The position numbers were made by a program, and so were the translations under genes. A stretch of DNA of 64,000 nt from Amoeboaphelidium protococcarum (taxonomy: Eukaryota; Aphelidiomycota; Aphelidea): contig JALECJ010000056.1 in the NCBI GenBank assembly GCA_023515745.1, positions 853,409 to 917,408 of the forward strand. The letters run 5' to 3'. Below are positions 46,233-58,286 of the stretch, piece by piece. Below the pieces are notes generated by a model. That model did no database searches. It had not been told where the DNA came from and saw only the letters and a program-made list of their open reading frames with translations. How positions within the stretch are numbered: position 1 is the first letter of the stretch; every line of letters starts with the position of its first letter.

Positions 46233-47135
46233 ATGAAGTTTTTGGCTATTTTTACCGTGATTGTCGCGTCTGCTGCTATCGCTCAAGAGACCTCCATCGT
46301 GGAGACTACTACTGCTTTGGTCGTGTCTACTGAGTCTACCGTTCCTACTACCACTGTGGTTGCTGAGAGCACTTCTGTCGTTGATAGCTCTGTTGTCGCG
46401 TCCTCCACCACCTCCACTGAGATTGTTGTTGAGACCACCACTGCTGTCGAGACTACCTCTACCACTGCCGTCGTTGAGACTACCACTTTGGTCGTTGAGT
46501 CTACTACTGCTGTGGATAGCACTGTCATTGACACCACCTCCACCTCCACTGAAATTGTATCCAGCACTCTGGCTACTCTTGATACTACCACTGCTACTGA
46601 GACCACTGTCGTTGATACCACCACCTCTGCAACTGAGACTTCCACTACTGCCACTGAGACTACAAGCACTGTGATCTCTGAGACTACTAGCATTGTCGAT
46701 ACCAACAGCACTACCACTACCTCCACCTCCACCAGCAGCGTGGTTGTTGACTACACCACCACCACCGATGCCACGACCACCACTGTTGCTGATAGCACTA
46801 CCGTGTTCACCTCCGTCTCCACCACTGTTGCACCTGTGTCCACCATCTGGACTACCACCTGGGCATTCACCACCATTGCTCCAAACACTGTTGTCTATGT
46901 CTATGGCACCCCTATTAACACTGCTGCTCCTGTCGTCCAGGTTGTGACTGTCATTAACGGTGTCACCACTGCTAAGCCACAGCCTACCCAGACTGTCATT
47001 GGTGGCGGTAACAACAATAACAACAACAGACCTAACAATAACAATGTGAACAACTTTGGATCCGATGCTTCCCATGTTGGTCAGAATGCTGTCGTTCTGT
47101 TTGGTGCTTTGGTTATGGCAGCATTCTTCTACTGA
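46233..47135 (+). CDS. Ser/Thr-rich GPI-anchored surface protein
   Basis: 300 residues, single exon. Signal peptide (MKFLAIFTVIVASAAIA), then about 180 residues built of short Thr/Ser/Val/Glu repeats (ETTT, VVEST units), a conserved-looking block with two Trp (VSTIWTTTWAFTTIAPNTVV), an Asn run, and a C-terminal hydrophobic GPI-type signal after a small-residue site (VVLFGALVMAAFFY). Fungal-type mannoprotein layout. All five Gln are CAA/CAG with no TAR, and third positions are biased (ACT/ACC, GTC/GTT), suggesting high expression. The antisense frames are long only because of the repeats. Confidence 0.75.
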   Translation: MKFLAIFTVIVASAAIAQETSIVETTTALVVSTESTVPTTTVVAESTSVVDSSVVASSTTSTEIVVETTTAVETTSTTAVVETTTLVVESTTAVDSTVIDTTSTSTEIVSSTLATLDTTTATETTVVDTTTSATETSTTATETTSTVISETTSIVDTNSTTTTSTSTSSVVVDYTTTTDATTTTVADSTTVFTSVSTTVAPVSTIWTTTWAFTTIAPNTVVYVYGTPINTAAPVVQVVTVINGVTTAKPQPTQTVIGGGNNNNNNRPNNNNVNNFGSDASHVGQNAVVLFGALVMAAFFY

Positions 47136-47283
47136 GTTTGCTGATTATTGGTTTAAAAGAATTAAAGGTGATAAAGTGAAGTGATTTAAATTATAAAAAA
47201 GTAATATTGTTTTACATATAAAAAACTATAACTCTTATCTCTCTTACTCTTGCAAGTTTTGACACTGATCATAATGTACTTGA

Positions 47284-47835
47284 TCAATGAGTGGTTGATG
47301 CTTTAGAGACTTCTGACGATAAATCTAATTAAAGCAGAAACGCGTCGCGTTGTCCATCGGGAAGATCTTTGTAATAATCACGCACAGTGTCCACAACGGT
47401 GAAGCCAAACTTTTCATAAAACTTCTTACCGCTCTCATTACCAGCCTGGACGTGAACTGAGATAAAGTCAGCGCTATCTTTAGACAGGGACCGACAACTT
47501 TTAATAAACTCTTGCAGTAGCATAGATCCAACGCCGTATCCTCTGTACGCAGCGAGAACACCGAACGACATTATATACGTTCCCGTGTGCTCAGAACCAC
47601 CAGCGCCAAACTCTGCGGCATCAGCAGGAAATGAAGTTATACATCCCACCACAGAGTCGTTGAAATAAGCAAGCATTCCATGTCCCCTGTCCAGAACAGT
47701 ATTGTACACCTTATCCGAGTATTTTACTGGAAGCACGACGGAGTTTATCGCCTTTGCCTGTCCAAGATTATTTCGATTCAGTTCCCCCACGTCCAACCTG
47801 ATATTTCCCTTACCAGCGCTTTGTCGTTATGACAT
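47284..47835 (-). CDS. NAA50: N-alpha-acetyltransferase NAA50 (San)
   Basis: 183 residues, single exon. GNAT-fold enzyme of the NatE complex, acetylating N-terminal Met and needed for sister-chromatid cohesion. Seen: LNRNNLGQAKAINSVVLPVK, YSDKVYNTVL, LAYFNDSVVGCITS, YIMSFGVLAAYRGYGVGSML (acetyl-CoA loop RxxGxG), VHVQAGNESGKKFYEKFGF and YYKDLPDGQRDAFLL. After FLL the codon is TAA and the frame runs 15 further residues to TGA, a short tail without homologue support. The start at 47835 includes a TAA-encoded Gln at residue 3. Confidence 0.88.
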
Positions 47836-48091
47836 GTCTTGTTAATTAATCTATAACGCGTCCGTAATGGTCATTTACTTTAATAGTCTGGAAATTTATA
47901 AGCGACGAAACGGATTATGAAATCTCCAAAGTTATAGAGCTAAGCAGAAGAGATACGAGAAATGAGAAGGGGAGAGAGAGAGAGCGCTCAATTATTGTCC
48001 ATTCTTTGATTCTTGGAAAAAACTTTCTTTATATAGCGGCGATTTCTTAAGAAGTCCTAATATTTTTTTTAATTCCAATCGTGTATAAAAT

Positions 48092-49483
48092 ATGGATCAC
48101 GACGACTCATCGGACGACTGGAGTGACCCTGAGGTGGTGGTTGAGTAGTAGCAGAATGTTGAATACTCTAATGAGGATCTCTTTGGCGAAGAGTCTTCAG
48201 AGAACGAAGGCGAAGCATCAGAAGTATAGTAATAGACTGTATATAATACAGAGCAGTAGTAGTAGTAATCACGTTCCAAGGATTAGAATTAATAATTAGC
48301 TGACTCTGATAAGTAATCTGCACTAGAAGACTAATAGGAAGTGTATGACAGTAATGATATATTTGTGCAAGATGAGAATAAAGATTTATTCGGTGAGGAT
48401 GATGATGAGGATGAAGATGATTTGAATGCTCAAGATGATCAGGACCAATTTGACCAAGAGCCAAAAAGGATTGAACTTAAAGTTGATGTTCCCTCTGCTA
48501 TCCCAGGTTTATAGAGTCAGTAGGAGCACTTGGCCACGTTAAAGATTCCCACTTTCCTTAATATTGAATATTCAACATATGATCCAGAGTCTTATGAAGC
48601 GGTGGGTCATAAAGATTTTGAAGTGCTTCATCATCTTCTTACTCATACTATCAGATTTAATGGAGAGGGTTAGAGTAATGCTAGACTTGTAAAGTGGTCA
48701 GATGGTTCTTGGGCATTTTAGATTGGGAAGAATGTATATCCTATAAAGGTGCAGTCTAGCACTGCCATATATCGAAGACATGAGAGTGGAGGTATCCTCG
48801 AATCTGTCAATAATGTTAATGAGTAATGGGTCATTCTACCCACTGCGACGCGTACTCATAGAATTAGGAATTATGAAGGCTTCGTAGAGAATAAATAGGA
48901 TAGTATCGAAAATGGTCAACAATCTAATGCTAATCCTGGCATGAAGAGGACCAAGTTCTTATCTGTATTTGATGATCCTAATCAGAGTCGTAAAGTGTAT
49001 GAGTAGATTGAGTAGGAGAAGCAGCGAGCCAAGAGGAAAGCTGCCAGGTAGAATATGAATAGTGATGAGGAAGAGGATGATATCTTTGGTGCGTCTGGTG
49101 CCGGTGATGCAGAGGATGATCTGGACTTTGCGTTCAAGCGTGCTCGAGGTACAAAAACTGCGCGATTGGATAGAGAGTATGGAGATGCTGTTGCTGCTGC
49201 GTCTGGAGAGGAGGATGACTATGCTCAAAAGTATGGGCAAATTAGCAACAAATTTCTGTAGAATCGTGGAGATGATTACGATAAGGAAGATGATTTTGTG
49301 GTGGACGATGACGAAGAACTGGAGACTTACAGTGACGAAGCAGATGAACTAGATGCCTTTGACGATGACGACGATGAAGAAGGTGGTGGTGGTGGTGATA
49401 CTGACGTTGAAGGCGGTGACGGAACCAAGAACGTTGGCACTCCTTCAGGTAAAGCTAAAAGAATCATCACTGATGATGATTGA
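48092..49483 (+). CDS. LEO1: Paf1 complex subunit LEO1
   Basis: 463 residues, single exon. RNA polymerase II elongation factor. Seen: an Asp/Glu/Gln-rich N-terminus, LATLKIPTFLNIEY, a Leo1 core (ARLVKWSDGSWAFQIGKNVY, IKVQSS, QWVILPTATRTHRIRN), a basic stretch EKQRAKRKAARQ and an acidic C-terminus with (D/E)n. The Gln of WAFQIG is TAG inside the conserved block. Its stop (49481-49483) is 3 nt from the stop of the convergent USB1 gene. Confidence 0.9.
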
Positions 49484-49486
49484 AAT

Positions 49487-50131
49487 TCAAGATTATAAAT
49501 CCATTACTGTACTTGTACTGTTTTATTACTATTATTATTTTTATTTTCTATGTAAAGTTATTGTGAAATGATCATTTCCAATCCGGCATATAAACTGTTC
49601 TACCATCAACGGTGTTGTCGTAATGCTATTTAGTCGAGCAGAGAGTTCATCATGGTCAGTTAATAGGCAGTCTTTCAATTTGGAATCACTATATGCTATT
49701 GATACATGAGGCTGTGGAGGTGAGTAGTATGTAGGATATTAAAGAGAGTCGAGAACGCGATCTATCTCCTTGATCAGATCCACAACATCAACGAGACCCA
49801 TAGCTACTTGCATAGCCAAATACTACCTCTGCATGTCCTCTGTGCGGAATATCGACAAACTTCCAAGTCTAATCTTGAATTGCGGAATGCGAATAGCTAC
49901 AGCGCGCAACTTTTGCAGCAATATTTCCTTGTGGCACTCCATCAATTTGAATGGTTTACTCAAACTAATGTGGTATTCATTGCTCGAAATTATCTATAGA
50001 AATTGATCATCTTGATTGCATAGCTTTTATAGTTCATGGACGTAACCATCATTATGTAATTTAATTTGAATGTAAATGTGACAAGACACGGTTCCATCAT
50101 GCTAATACGTGGATTCATATTTTGTCGCCAT
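49487..50131 (-). CDS. USB1: U6 snRNA phosphodiesterase USB1
   Basis: 214 residues, single exon. 2H-type 3'-5' exonuclease that trims the U6 snRNA tail. The two catalytic motifs are YHISLSKPF (about residue 54) and PHVSIAYSD (about 147). The C-terminal FICRIGNDHFTITL matches the family's last strand. After HRK comes TAA AAA TAA TAA TAG TAA TAA; read as Gln this adds a poly-Gln tail of about 20 residues to TGA. Homologues end near HRK, so the tail may be former 3' UTR. Upstream on the minus strand a TATATAAAAAG lies at about 50193-50203, a candidate TATA box. Confidence 0.88.
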
Positions 50132-50470
50132 ATGTTTAATCGCGCTACTTACTTAAAGCTATAAAATGTGCTATTTTCCTACTAAAACAAGATCTTTTTA
50201 TATAGCTGATGGATCTTAATATCTTCTAAGCGGGAGATGAACGCGTCGCCTGATGTTTAACGATACATTGGTTAAATGAACACTTGGCTGGAATAGAGTC
50301 GTTGAGAGCAAGTCTTTACAGGTCATTGAGATTATGAAGAAATTGTCTGGTGAATAAAGCTGTAAAGCTAGGAGATCCAAAATAGAAATTAAAAGGCTTT
50401 GAGCAATATCGAGTTTATTAGTAACCTTAGAACGCGATATCAATTATGTGCGGCATGGATGAAATGCTTC
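50132..50470. other. Intergenic region
   Basis: 339 nt: USB1 promoter with the TATATAAAAAG on the minus strand near 50193-50203, and the 3' end of the mucin-like gene. The open frame at 50216-50443 has no support. Confidence 0.45.
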
Positions 50471-51733
50471 TCATTGAGGAATCTGAGGAGCAGCAGGAGT
50501 CAGCGTGGGACATGGCTGTTCGATAAATGTTGTGCATATCACAGTTGCCACGACATTGTTTGGTTGCAAGGTGGTTGTAAATATCTCAGAGGCAATAAAG
50601 ACGATTGGCACATTGATTGGTATTCCCACGGTCGCTGTTGGAGGTACCACAATTCCAGAAATAGCAGTTGCAGTCGCTGTGGTTATTGGTGGCGAAGCAA
50701 CAGCAGATCCTGTAGTAGTCACCACAGGGACTTGTGAAGTGATACTTGGCACAACAGTTACCACAGAGCCAATTTGAGTCGTGGCCGGAATGACAGTTTC
50801 AACTGATCCTGTTACTACTGGAGATGTAGGTTTTACCACAGTTTCGATCGCTGACGTTGGAACTACAATTACAGTCGGCTAACCAGAGATTTGAGTCTGT
50901 ATCGAGGTCACTCCTGACTACGTAGTCGCTGTCATAGTTCCAGATGGAGAGACTATTGTGGTGACAATCTCGGTAGTGGAAGGAGATACAGTTGCGGTAG
51001 CTGAGGTGATGGCCGGAGACGGTGTCGCAGTGATAGATTGCAGCACACTAGTGGTTGACACTACCACAGAGACAGATGCGGTAGTAATTGTTGTCGCAGT
51101 TCCAGCTGGCGTAGAAGTTGAGACTTCTCGAGAAGTTATAATGGCAGTACTAGTTCCACTAATGACTGTTGTAACAGTAGCTTCGCTTGTCGTTGTAGAA
51201 GTCACTGTAGCAGGAGGTGAGATCACTGTGGTTACCGTCTGGATAGTAGTAACATTAGCAGTGGTCGTGAATGAGGTTGTGGTGGGAGAAGTAGTGGTGC
51301 CAGTGACAGTTTCACTGATACTTACCGGTATGGTGGTGGTCGTGTTAACCAGCTGCGTTGTCACGTTCAACGTTGTTGTCACAACAGGCGGAGTGGCAGT
51401 GGCAGTCATTGTGATATTTATCATTGTGGTGACATTTGGCAAAGCAGTGGTAGAAGTTATAGTCTCTGGGGTTATCACAGACGCAGTTATTGTTGTCAGT
51501 GGTACAACAGATGTCAATGTCTGCGTCTGATTAGAGGGTAGCGTGACATTCTTAATGTCAGCCTGTGGAAGTGCGCGTACCCCCAGGTTTTGCATCAAGA
51601 TCCATCCCAGCGATCCAAACCACAAATTATGCACTGCAACGCCACTCTTCATGTTAATTTGAATTATGAACGCTTTGATTATCAAGTAGAAGTTGAACGC
51701 AAAATGAAAAACATAATGTAGTGTCACTTGCAA
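50471..51733 (-). CDS. Mucin-like Thr/Ser/Val-rich surface protein
   Basis: 420 residues in one frame to TGA. The N-terminus has hydrophobic stretches around residues 8-25 and 35-50 that can act as signal peptide or anchor; an internal Met at about 51649 would give a cleaner signal. The rest is low-complexity Thr, Ser, Val, Ile, Ala and Pro (TTT, TVTT, VSTT units) with many N-glycosylation sites (NVTT, NTTT). It ends VICTTFIEQPCPTLTP with two Cys and no GPI-type hydrophobic tail. Only two TAR Gln codons are visible. Probably a wall or cyst-surface glycoprotein. Confidence 0.62.
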
Positions 51734-51899
51734 GTCATCTCAATTTTATAGCACCGACAACTAACACAGGTAAGCTGTAGAAATGATGCAACGCGTTTGG
51801 TCACCACACTACTAAGCAGAAAATTTACAATTTCTACAATCATCATTATGAATCTATTTAAGTACAGCACTATTTCTTATCATTTGCAGTATCGATCAT

Positions 51900-53279
<1,380 letters not shown>

Positions 53280-53714
53280 CATTTTTATTGCTCTTTGTCA
53301 ATTATATTATGGTGTTGTTATATAGAAGAGAGTAGACAGATGGATGAAGGAAGTCTTATATAATGAATTTTCAAAGACCATTCGCTGGTAGGTGATTGAC
53401 TTAAAAATAGCCTATTGTTTAAGTTTAGATTATGCAAACTTGTGGTGGTGACCGAGTACCATATGAAAACTCTAAAGGCAGCGAAGAGCTTAAGTATGAA
53501 ATATATGTATATGCCATATTTAATTATAATTATACAAAGTAGTTATGCACGTGCGGTGGGACTTTGTGGCTGGCTCATTGGAACTTATCGCGATTCTCCA
53601 ACTTGTGGCGTACAGATGGATAATTTAAGGGGCATTTTCCCAGCGATAGTCTCATATTCTTGCACATTGTCATCATCAATTCATCATTATATAACCACTG
53701 GATAATCGAGAAAT
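53280..53714. other. Divergent intergenic region
   Basis: 435 nt between kinase and VDE-like starts. The frame of the VDE-like gene stays open upstream to about 53415, with in-frame ATGs, but the signal peptide begins at 53715, so I leave the upstream part out. Confidence 0.4.
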
Positions 53715-54566
53715 ATGTCCGTTCGTGTAATGTCATATTTGGTGTTCCTGCTGTTTTTCGCCAATCTTGCGTACTCTATTGATCTCAAGTATGGTTGCCT
53801 GCTGACCAAGTGCTGGAAACCGGTGCTGACATGCAAACTCAATCGTGGTTGTAGCCAGTTCTTGTCGTGCGTGTAGAAATGCGGTTCTGATCAGTAGTGC
53901 AGTGCTGTGTGCTCTTTCTCCCATGAAGATAATGCATAGCTACAGTCCTTTTTGCAATGCCTGGTTGATCATAGCTGTTTGAAGCAGGATCAGAAGTGTC
54001 CTCTGCCTAAAGCTAATTCTGTCTTGCCAACGTTTGATCTTCGCCTGCTGACAGAAGGTCCGTGGTATGTAATTCGCGGCTTAAATCCGGCTTACGATTG
54101 CTGGCAGTGTCAGAGAATGTCTTTTACCATCAAGCAGTAATCCGGCCCGCTAGTATTAGATTACAGATACGATATGAACATTACGCCCTCCATGGCAAAG
54201 ACTATTCAATGTTCGACCCAGTATGCAGATCCTAAAACTGCCGATGGGTAGCTAGTTGCCAAGTACACGGTGCTGAATAAGTTTAGCGGTGAAGATCAAT
54301 GGAAGGTGTTGAAAGTATCCGAGGACAAGCAATTTATCCTGATTCATTACTGCGGTGTGAGTGAGGTTTCATCTCGCTATGAAGGTGGCATTATAATGTC
54401 AAAATCTCGGAATGGTCTGATTCACTATGAAGTTTATGAAAGCTTTTAATCAGCATTATCTCAGGCTGGGTTGTCATTGTATCTGAAGGATTTTTGCAAA
54501 TTGAACTTTAATGGATGCTCATACAGCGACTCTACAAACTTTTCATTGGTTTAGCTGTAGATATGA
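53715..54566 (+). CDS. Violaxanthin de-epoxidase-like lipocalin
   Basis: 283 residues, single exon. Signal peptide (YLVFLLFFANLAYS), then a Cys-rich N-domain (CLLTKC ... CKLNRGCSQFLSC ... CGSDQQCSAVC ... CLVDHSCLKQDQKC) followed by a lipocalin domain opening GPWYVIRGLNPAYDCWQCQ and containing FILIHYCGVSE. The Cys pattern plus WYxxxGLNPxxDxxxCQ is the signature of VDE and VDE-related proteins of algae and plants. No chloroplast-type transit peptide is evident; it looks secreted. In a nonphotosynthetic organism its substrate would not be violaxanthin. TAG/TAA Gln codons show it is adapted to the local code. The VDE_lipo family match is strong; function is open. Confidence 0.88.
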
Positions 54567-54669
54567 TCATCATTAAAAATTATAATCTGATATCGTTTAT
54601 TTATGTGAACAGGTGAAATCTTATAATAATCAATCAATTGGTACAAGTATAGTATATTTTTATAGTATT

Positions 54670-57600
54670 TCACTCTTGCTTTTGTTGTTCAGCAGACTTA
54701 TTGGTGTTTGCATCTACTGGTTATTATAGTTCAGCGACTCTGACTGGAGTACCGATATCGGATTTTCTCGATATTGTACCTGCAGGTGTCACGTCTTTGT
54801 ACTCTTTGAGCCGCAAAAAGTGCTACTTATTTCTCTCTAGCTACTCCATAGGCAGAGGCAGACTCAAATAACCATTGTGCAGAGCATCATACATAGGGAC
54901 AATGATAAAATCAATGAAGCCGTTCTGACTCGATACCAATACATTCGGATTATCTCTGTCCATGAAGGGGGAAACAGGAATATTCAGAGCCTTCTCCTAG
55001 TCACCTTGAATTCTCCATTCATCAATCACAGCGTTAGTCCATTTCATATAGAGACTGAATTCTTTTGTAGGATTAGAGACATCGGAGCACTTTATGAGCA
55101 TCTTCATCAGCAGTAACTTGTCCTCTCTGCTCTCAGCTGGATTAAACGAATTTTATAATCGAGTCTTGAACTGGCTCAAAATTGTATAATGCTGACTAAG
55201 ATCCGTTGCAAGTACCATCTCAATGACCAGATCCCTGAAAGCCTGCCACTCTGGCCGCTGCAGATGTGAGAGAAAGTTACACTCCTCCTACAGCAGTGTC
55301 TGAAATGCAGCACTCAGATGATAGTTCTCCAATACTGCTTTATCGTTATACAGCACCGCTAATGGATTAGTAGTGGATACTAAAAAGTTATTGTTCACAC
55401 CCGGATGATCAAAATCGTGAATAGCAGCCGCAACATACATCGCCATCAGTTCCATAGGCGTTATAAGGGCAGATATCCGATCAAACTGGGTGAAATAGTT
55501 GACAGCATGCAACACATCTGCCGCATGAAATGAATTATGATACGGCAGCTCACGGTATCCTTCCTAAATCTTCCATATAAAATTGTTAAATTTTTCATAC
55601 TAAATCTTGAATTCATCAAAAAGACAGTTGGCATCAAACATGTGCCAGGTGAGTAGAAATAAAGGCTTACCACCAGGACACGCCTCTGCAAAATCAAACA
55701 ACTTCCAGTTCCATTCCGACACGCTCTGAAGAAGATTCTGAATCGTACCAAGTTAATACATGACGGATCTTGATCCAGATTTAGGCTTGACAATGGTAGA
55801 TATATTACCGGCGGCAAGATTACTGGCCAAAGTGGGCTTTTCAGTTTCCACCTGATCCAGCTGCTAATCTTCTCTCTACGAGCTGGTCAGTGTTATGAGT
55901 TTACCAGTGATAAAACTAAACGGATCTTTGTGATTTATTGGTATTGACGAGTCGCCACCATCTTTAATAATGACATCCTATTGCTGCAGATGAGTATCAA
56001 CGGCGGTGACGAAACCAGTCTTTGTAAGTTCAGGATTTTATTCAAAAGTACGAGCCTCTTAAATAGCCGGCTCCATCCTTGTGGACATTGCGACTTTAGA
56101 AGTAGCTTTTGATAAAGATCCACCATCTCTAGTTACTTCTATCGTTGGCAGCACAGGAAGCTGGGGACTATCCGCAGCCTGAGTGGACAAACTAATCTCA
56201 CTCTGACCATCCTTACCCTCCCGACTGGTGAATAGAGATCCACGTCTTGGCCTGCGCACCGTAAGAGATGGTTTGAAATCAGTCTTACGCCTTGAGGTCT
56301 CGTTCATGAGCCAAGCTTTCTATTCATTATCGATGACACCACTAGCACTTGGCCGAGATGGATTTATAGCATCAGGAATCATATCAAATTATCCCTCAAG
56401 ATCAGGATTATACAGCTAAGGACTGTTAAGTAGCTGTAGGATGATCTCGAAGCTATGACTCTGCTCTGAAGATAACGATGGATCAGCCATCATACTTCTG
56501 AGAAGTTAAAGTGCCTTCTCCAAGGGACTCTCCAGATCCACCGCGCCAGTAGTGTACGTTCTCTGCAGGGCCTTCAACTGATTGACCAACTTCAAGTTGA
56601 CTTTGGCGGCAAATTGTTATCTGAGAAACTGCTCGCGATAAAAAGTTTCCAAAATGTACAAATGCCAAACAGATCCAACGAGACTAACAATCAGTGCCAT
56701 CCCAATGCTCAATTTCTACTTCCATTAATTTATTCCAAACTTGGAACTATCCAAAGGGAACACTGATATAAACCACGCAAAAGCAATAGCAGATAGAGAT
56801 ACAAGTGCATAAGAGTATCGAAGAGTAAGACCATTAGCTAAAGTATTGATGATGAGCAGACAAAACACAGAGCTGAGCACATAGTTCTCCAAAGACAATA
56901 CAACACTAAATCGAGTAATGACACTCACGACACCTATCAGAACAACAAACATGGATAAAAAGAGGTTGTAATGCTTCACCCAGGGATTAGAAGGTTTCAG
57001 AGTATGGACATAAACGAGCAAAGTAATACAGGTCAGAACACTGACGGTCAAAAATATCCAATCCACCCATGCCTTGTAATCGTAACAGAGAAAGAAATTC
57101 GGACACGGTTAGCAAAAGTATCCAGGTGTACATAGTGCACTATTGTTCACAGCCATATCATCAATAGGGACAGTCTTGTTCTTGTAATTTTAGGTGTATG
57201 CCAGAGAATCAATGGGATTAGTTATCAGTGCAGAGGTATAAATGAAAACGAGACCAAACAATGTCAACCATATAACAACCTTGGCAGGAAATTGAGTTCT
57301 CGATATCAAGTATCGTTAATACTATTACTCCAACTTGTCATCCAGAAAAGTCAACCACATACTCTACTATGTCTCAGTCTTGTATCGTATAAATCCACTC
57401 TTGCTCTGTCCAGGACTCTGGGCACTATTGTGCAATGATTTATCAGAGTCGAATGATTTCAAGGATCTTGCCAACTTATCAGGAGTAAGTTGACCATACT
57501 ACACAGATTTACCTTTACTGCGCATACTGCCATTCTACTATACCTGCTACTATTATTATAACTACTACTATTACTACGACTACGGACTGGCTGAGATTCC

Positions 57601-57825
57601 AAGAGCTGTTTTCAAAAGCTGAGCAGCCTTGAGCCTACTAGCAGTGGAATTATTAGATACATTGTGGCGGGGCTGAGCGGTTTTGTTCACAGAGTTACTA
57701 GAGGTCACAGCGACATGCTGAGTAGTCAGTGGTTATTACTCTCCCTCCTGGACAGTCTCCAACTTTTCATTGTTATAAGTATTATTATTATTAATAGTAC
57801 CTTCTTAATCTTGTACACTATCCAT
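54670..57825 (-). CDS. Class I cyclic-nucleotide phosphodiesterase with membrane domain
   Basis: 1051 residues, single exon, stop TGA. Order: Gln/Asn-rich N-terminus with a run of TAG/TAA Gln; about six hydrophobic segments between residues ~165 and ~390 (for example VVIWLTLFGLVFIYTSALI, WIFLTVSVLTCITLLVYV, YVLSSVFCLLIINTLANGL), a Cys-rich loop (CTPGYFCQPCPNFFLC); a Ser/Arg linker; then a PDEase_I HD domain (ELPYHNSFHAADVLHAVNYF, AAAIHDFDHPGVNNNFLV, IKCSDVSNPTK, IPVSPFMDRDNPNVLVSSQN with the purine-binding Gln). All metal-binding His/Asp are present. Hydrolyses cAMP and/or cGMP at a membrane. The ATG at 57825 follows an in-frame TGA. Confidence 0.93.
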
Positions 57826-58286
57826 CCACTGGTTTCAAACAATTACTTTCAGTGTAAACAGTAACTTGATAAAATATAAAGATATATAATGTACTGTATA
57901 CAGAGTCAGTGTATATACTATGCAATAGAAGATGCAGCAATAGTGAGTAATTATATGGTAATGACACTAGAAGAGGAGAAACGGGGAGACTGATAATAAA
58001 AACGAGGGATTTGCGATCGTCAACAAAGATTCTGAAACAAACGTCAGGCTGAAACGCGCCAATTGAAACAGTTTTAGATTGTAAGCCTCGCAAACGATGA
58101 AAACACTGTAATGAACTATAAAGTATAAATCATTGGTGAGAAAATAATACTGATCTACTAGATAATAGAGAGCACGGAAACTGTAAGCTTATTTTAAAAA
58201 CTACGATTTTCTTACTTCAAAAGACGTCAATCGCATACGGTCCGGTGCTGACAAACCACGAAAAGTTAGATTTAACTACTGCAAAA
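57826..58286. other. Intergenic region upstream of the PDE gene
   Basis: 461 nt. Contains three GAAAC elements, one as GAAACGCG (58051-58058), within 58032-58069. No ORF. Confidence 0.45.

Noticed and set aside
46215-47075. Long minus-strand open frame (286 residues, Ser/Gly/Asn-rich) and other long frames over the GPI gene
   Set aside because: They are mirror frames of Thr/Ser repeats (ACN, GTN) of the plus-strand protein; no signal peptide or homology.
50958-51530. 190-residue Val-rich plus-strand frame
   Set aside because: Antisense of the Thr-rich mucin-like gene, created by its repeat composition.
53415-53714. Upstream in-frame extension of the VDE-like protein
   Set aside because: It would bury the clear signal peptide at 53715 and has no supporting similarity.
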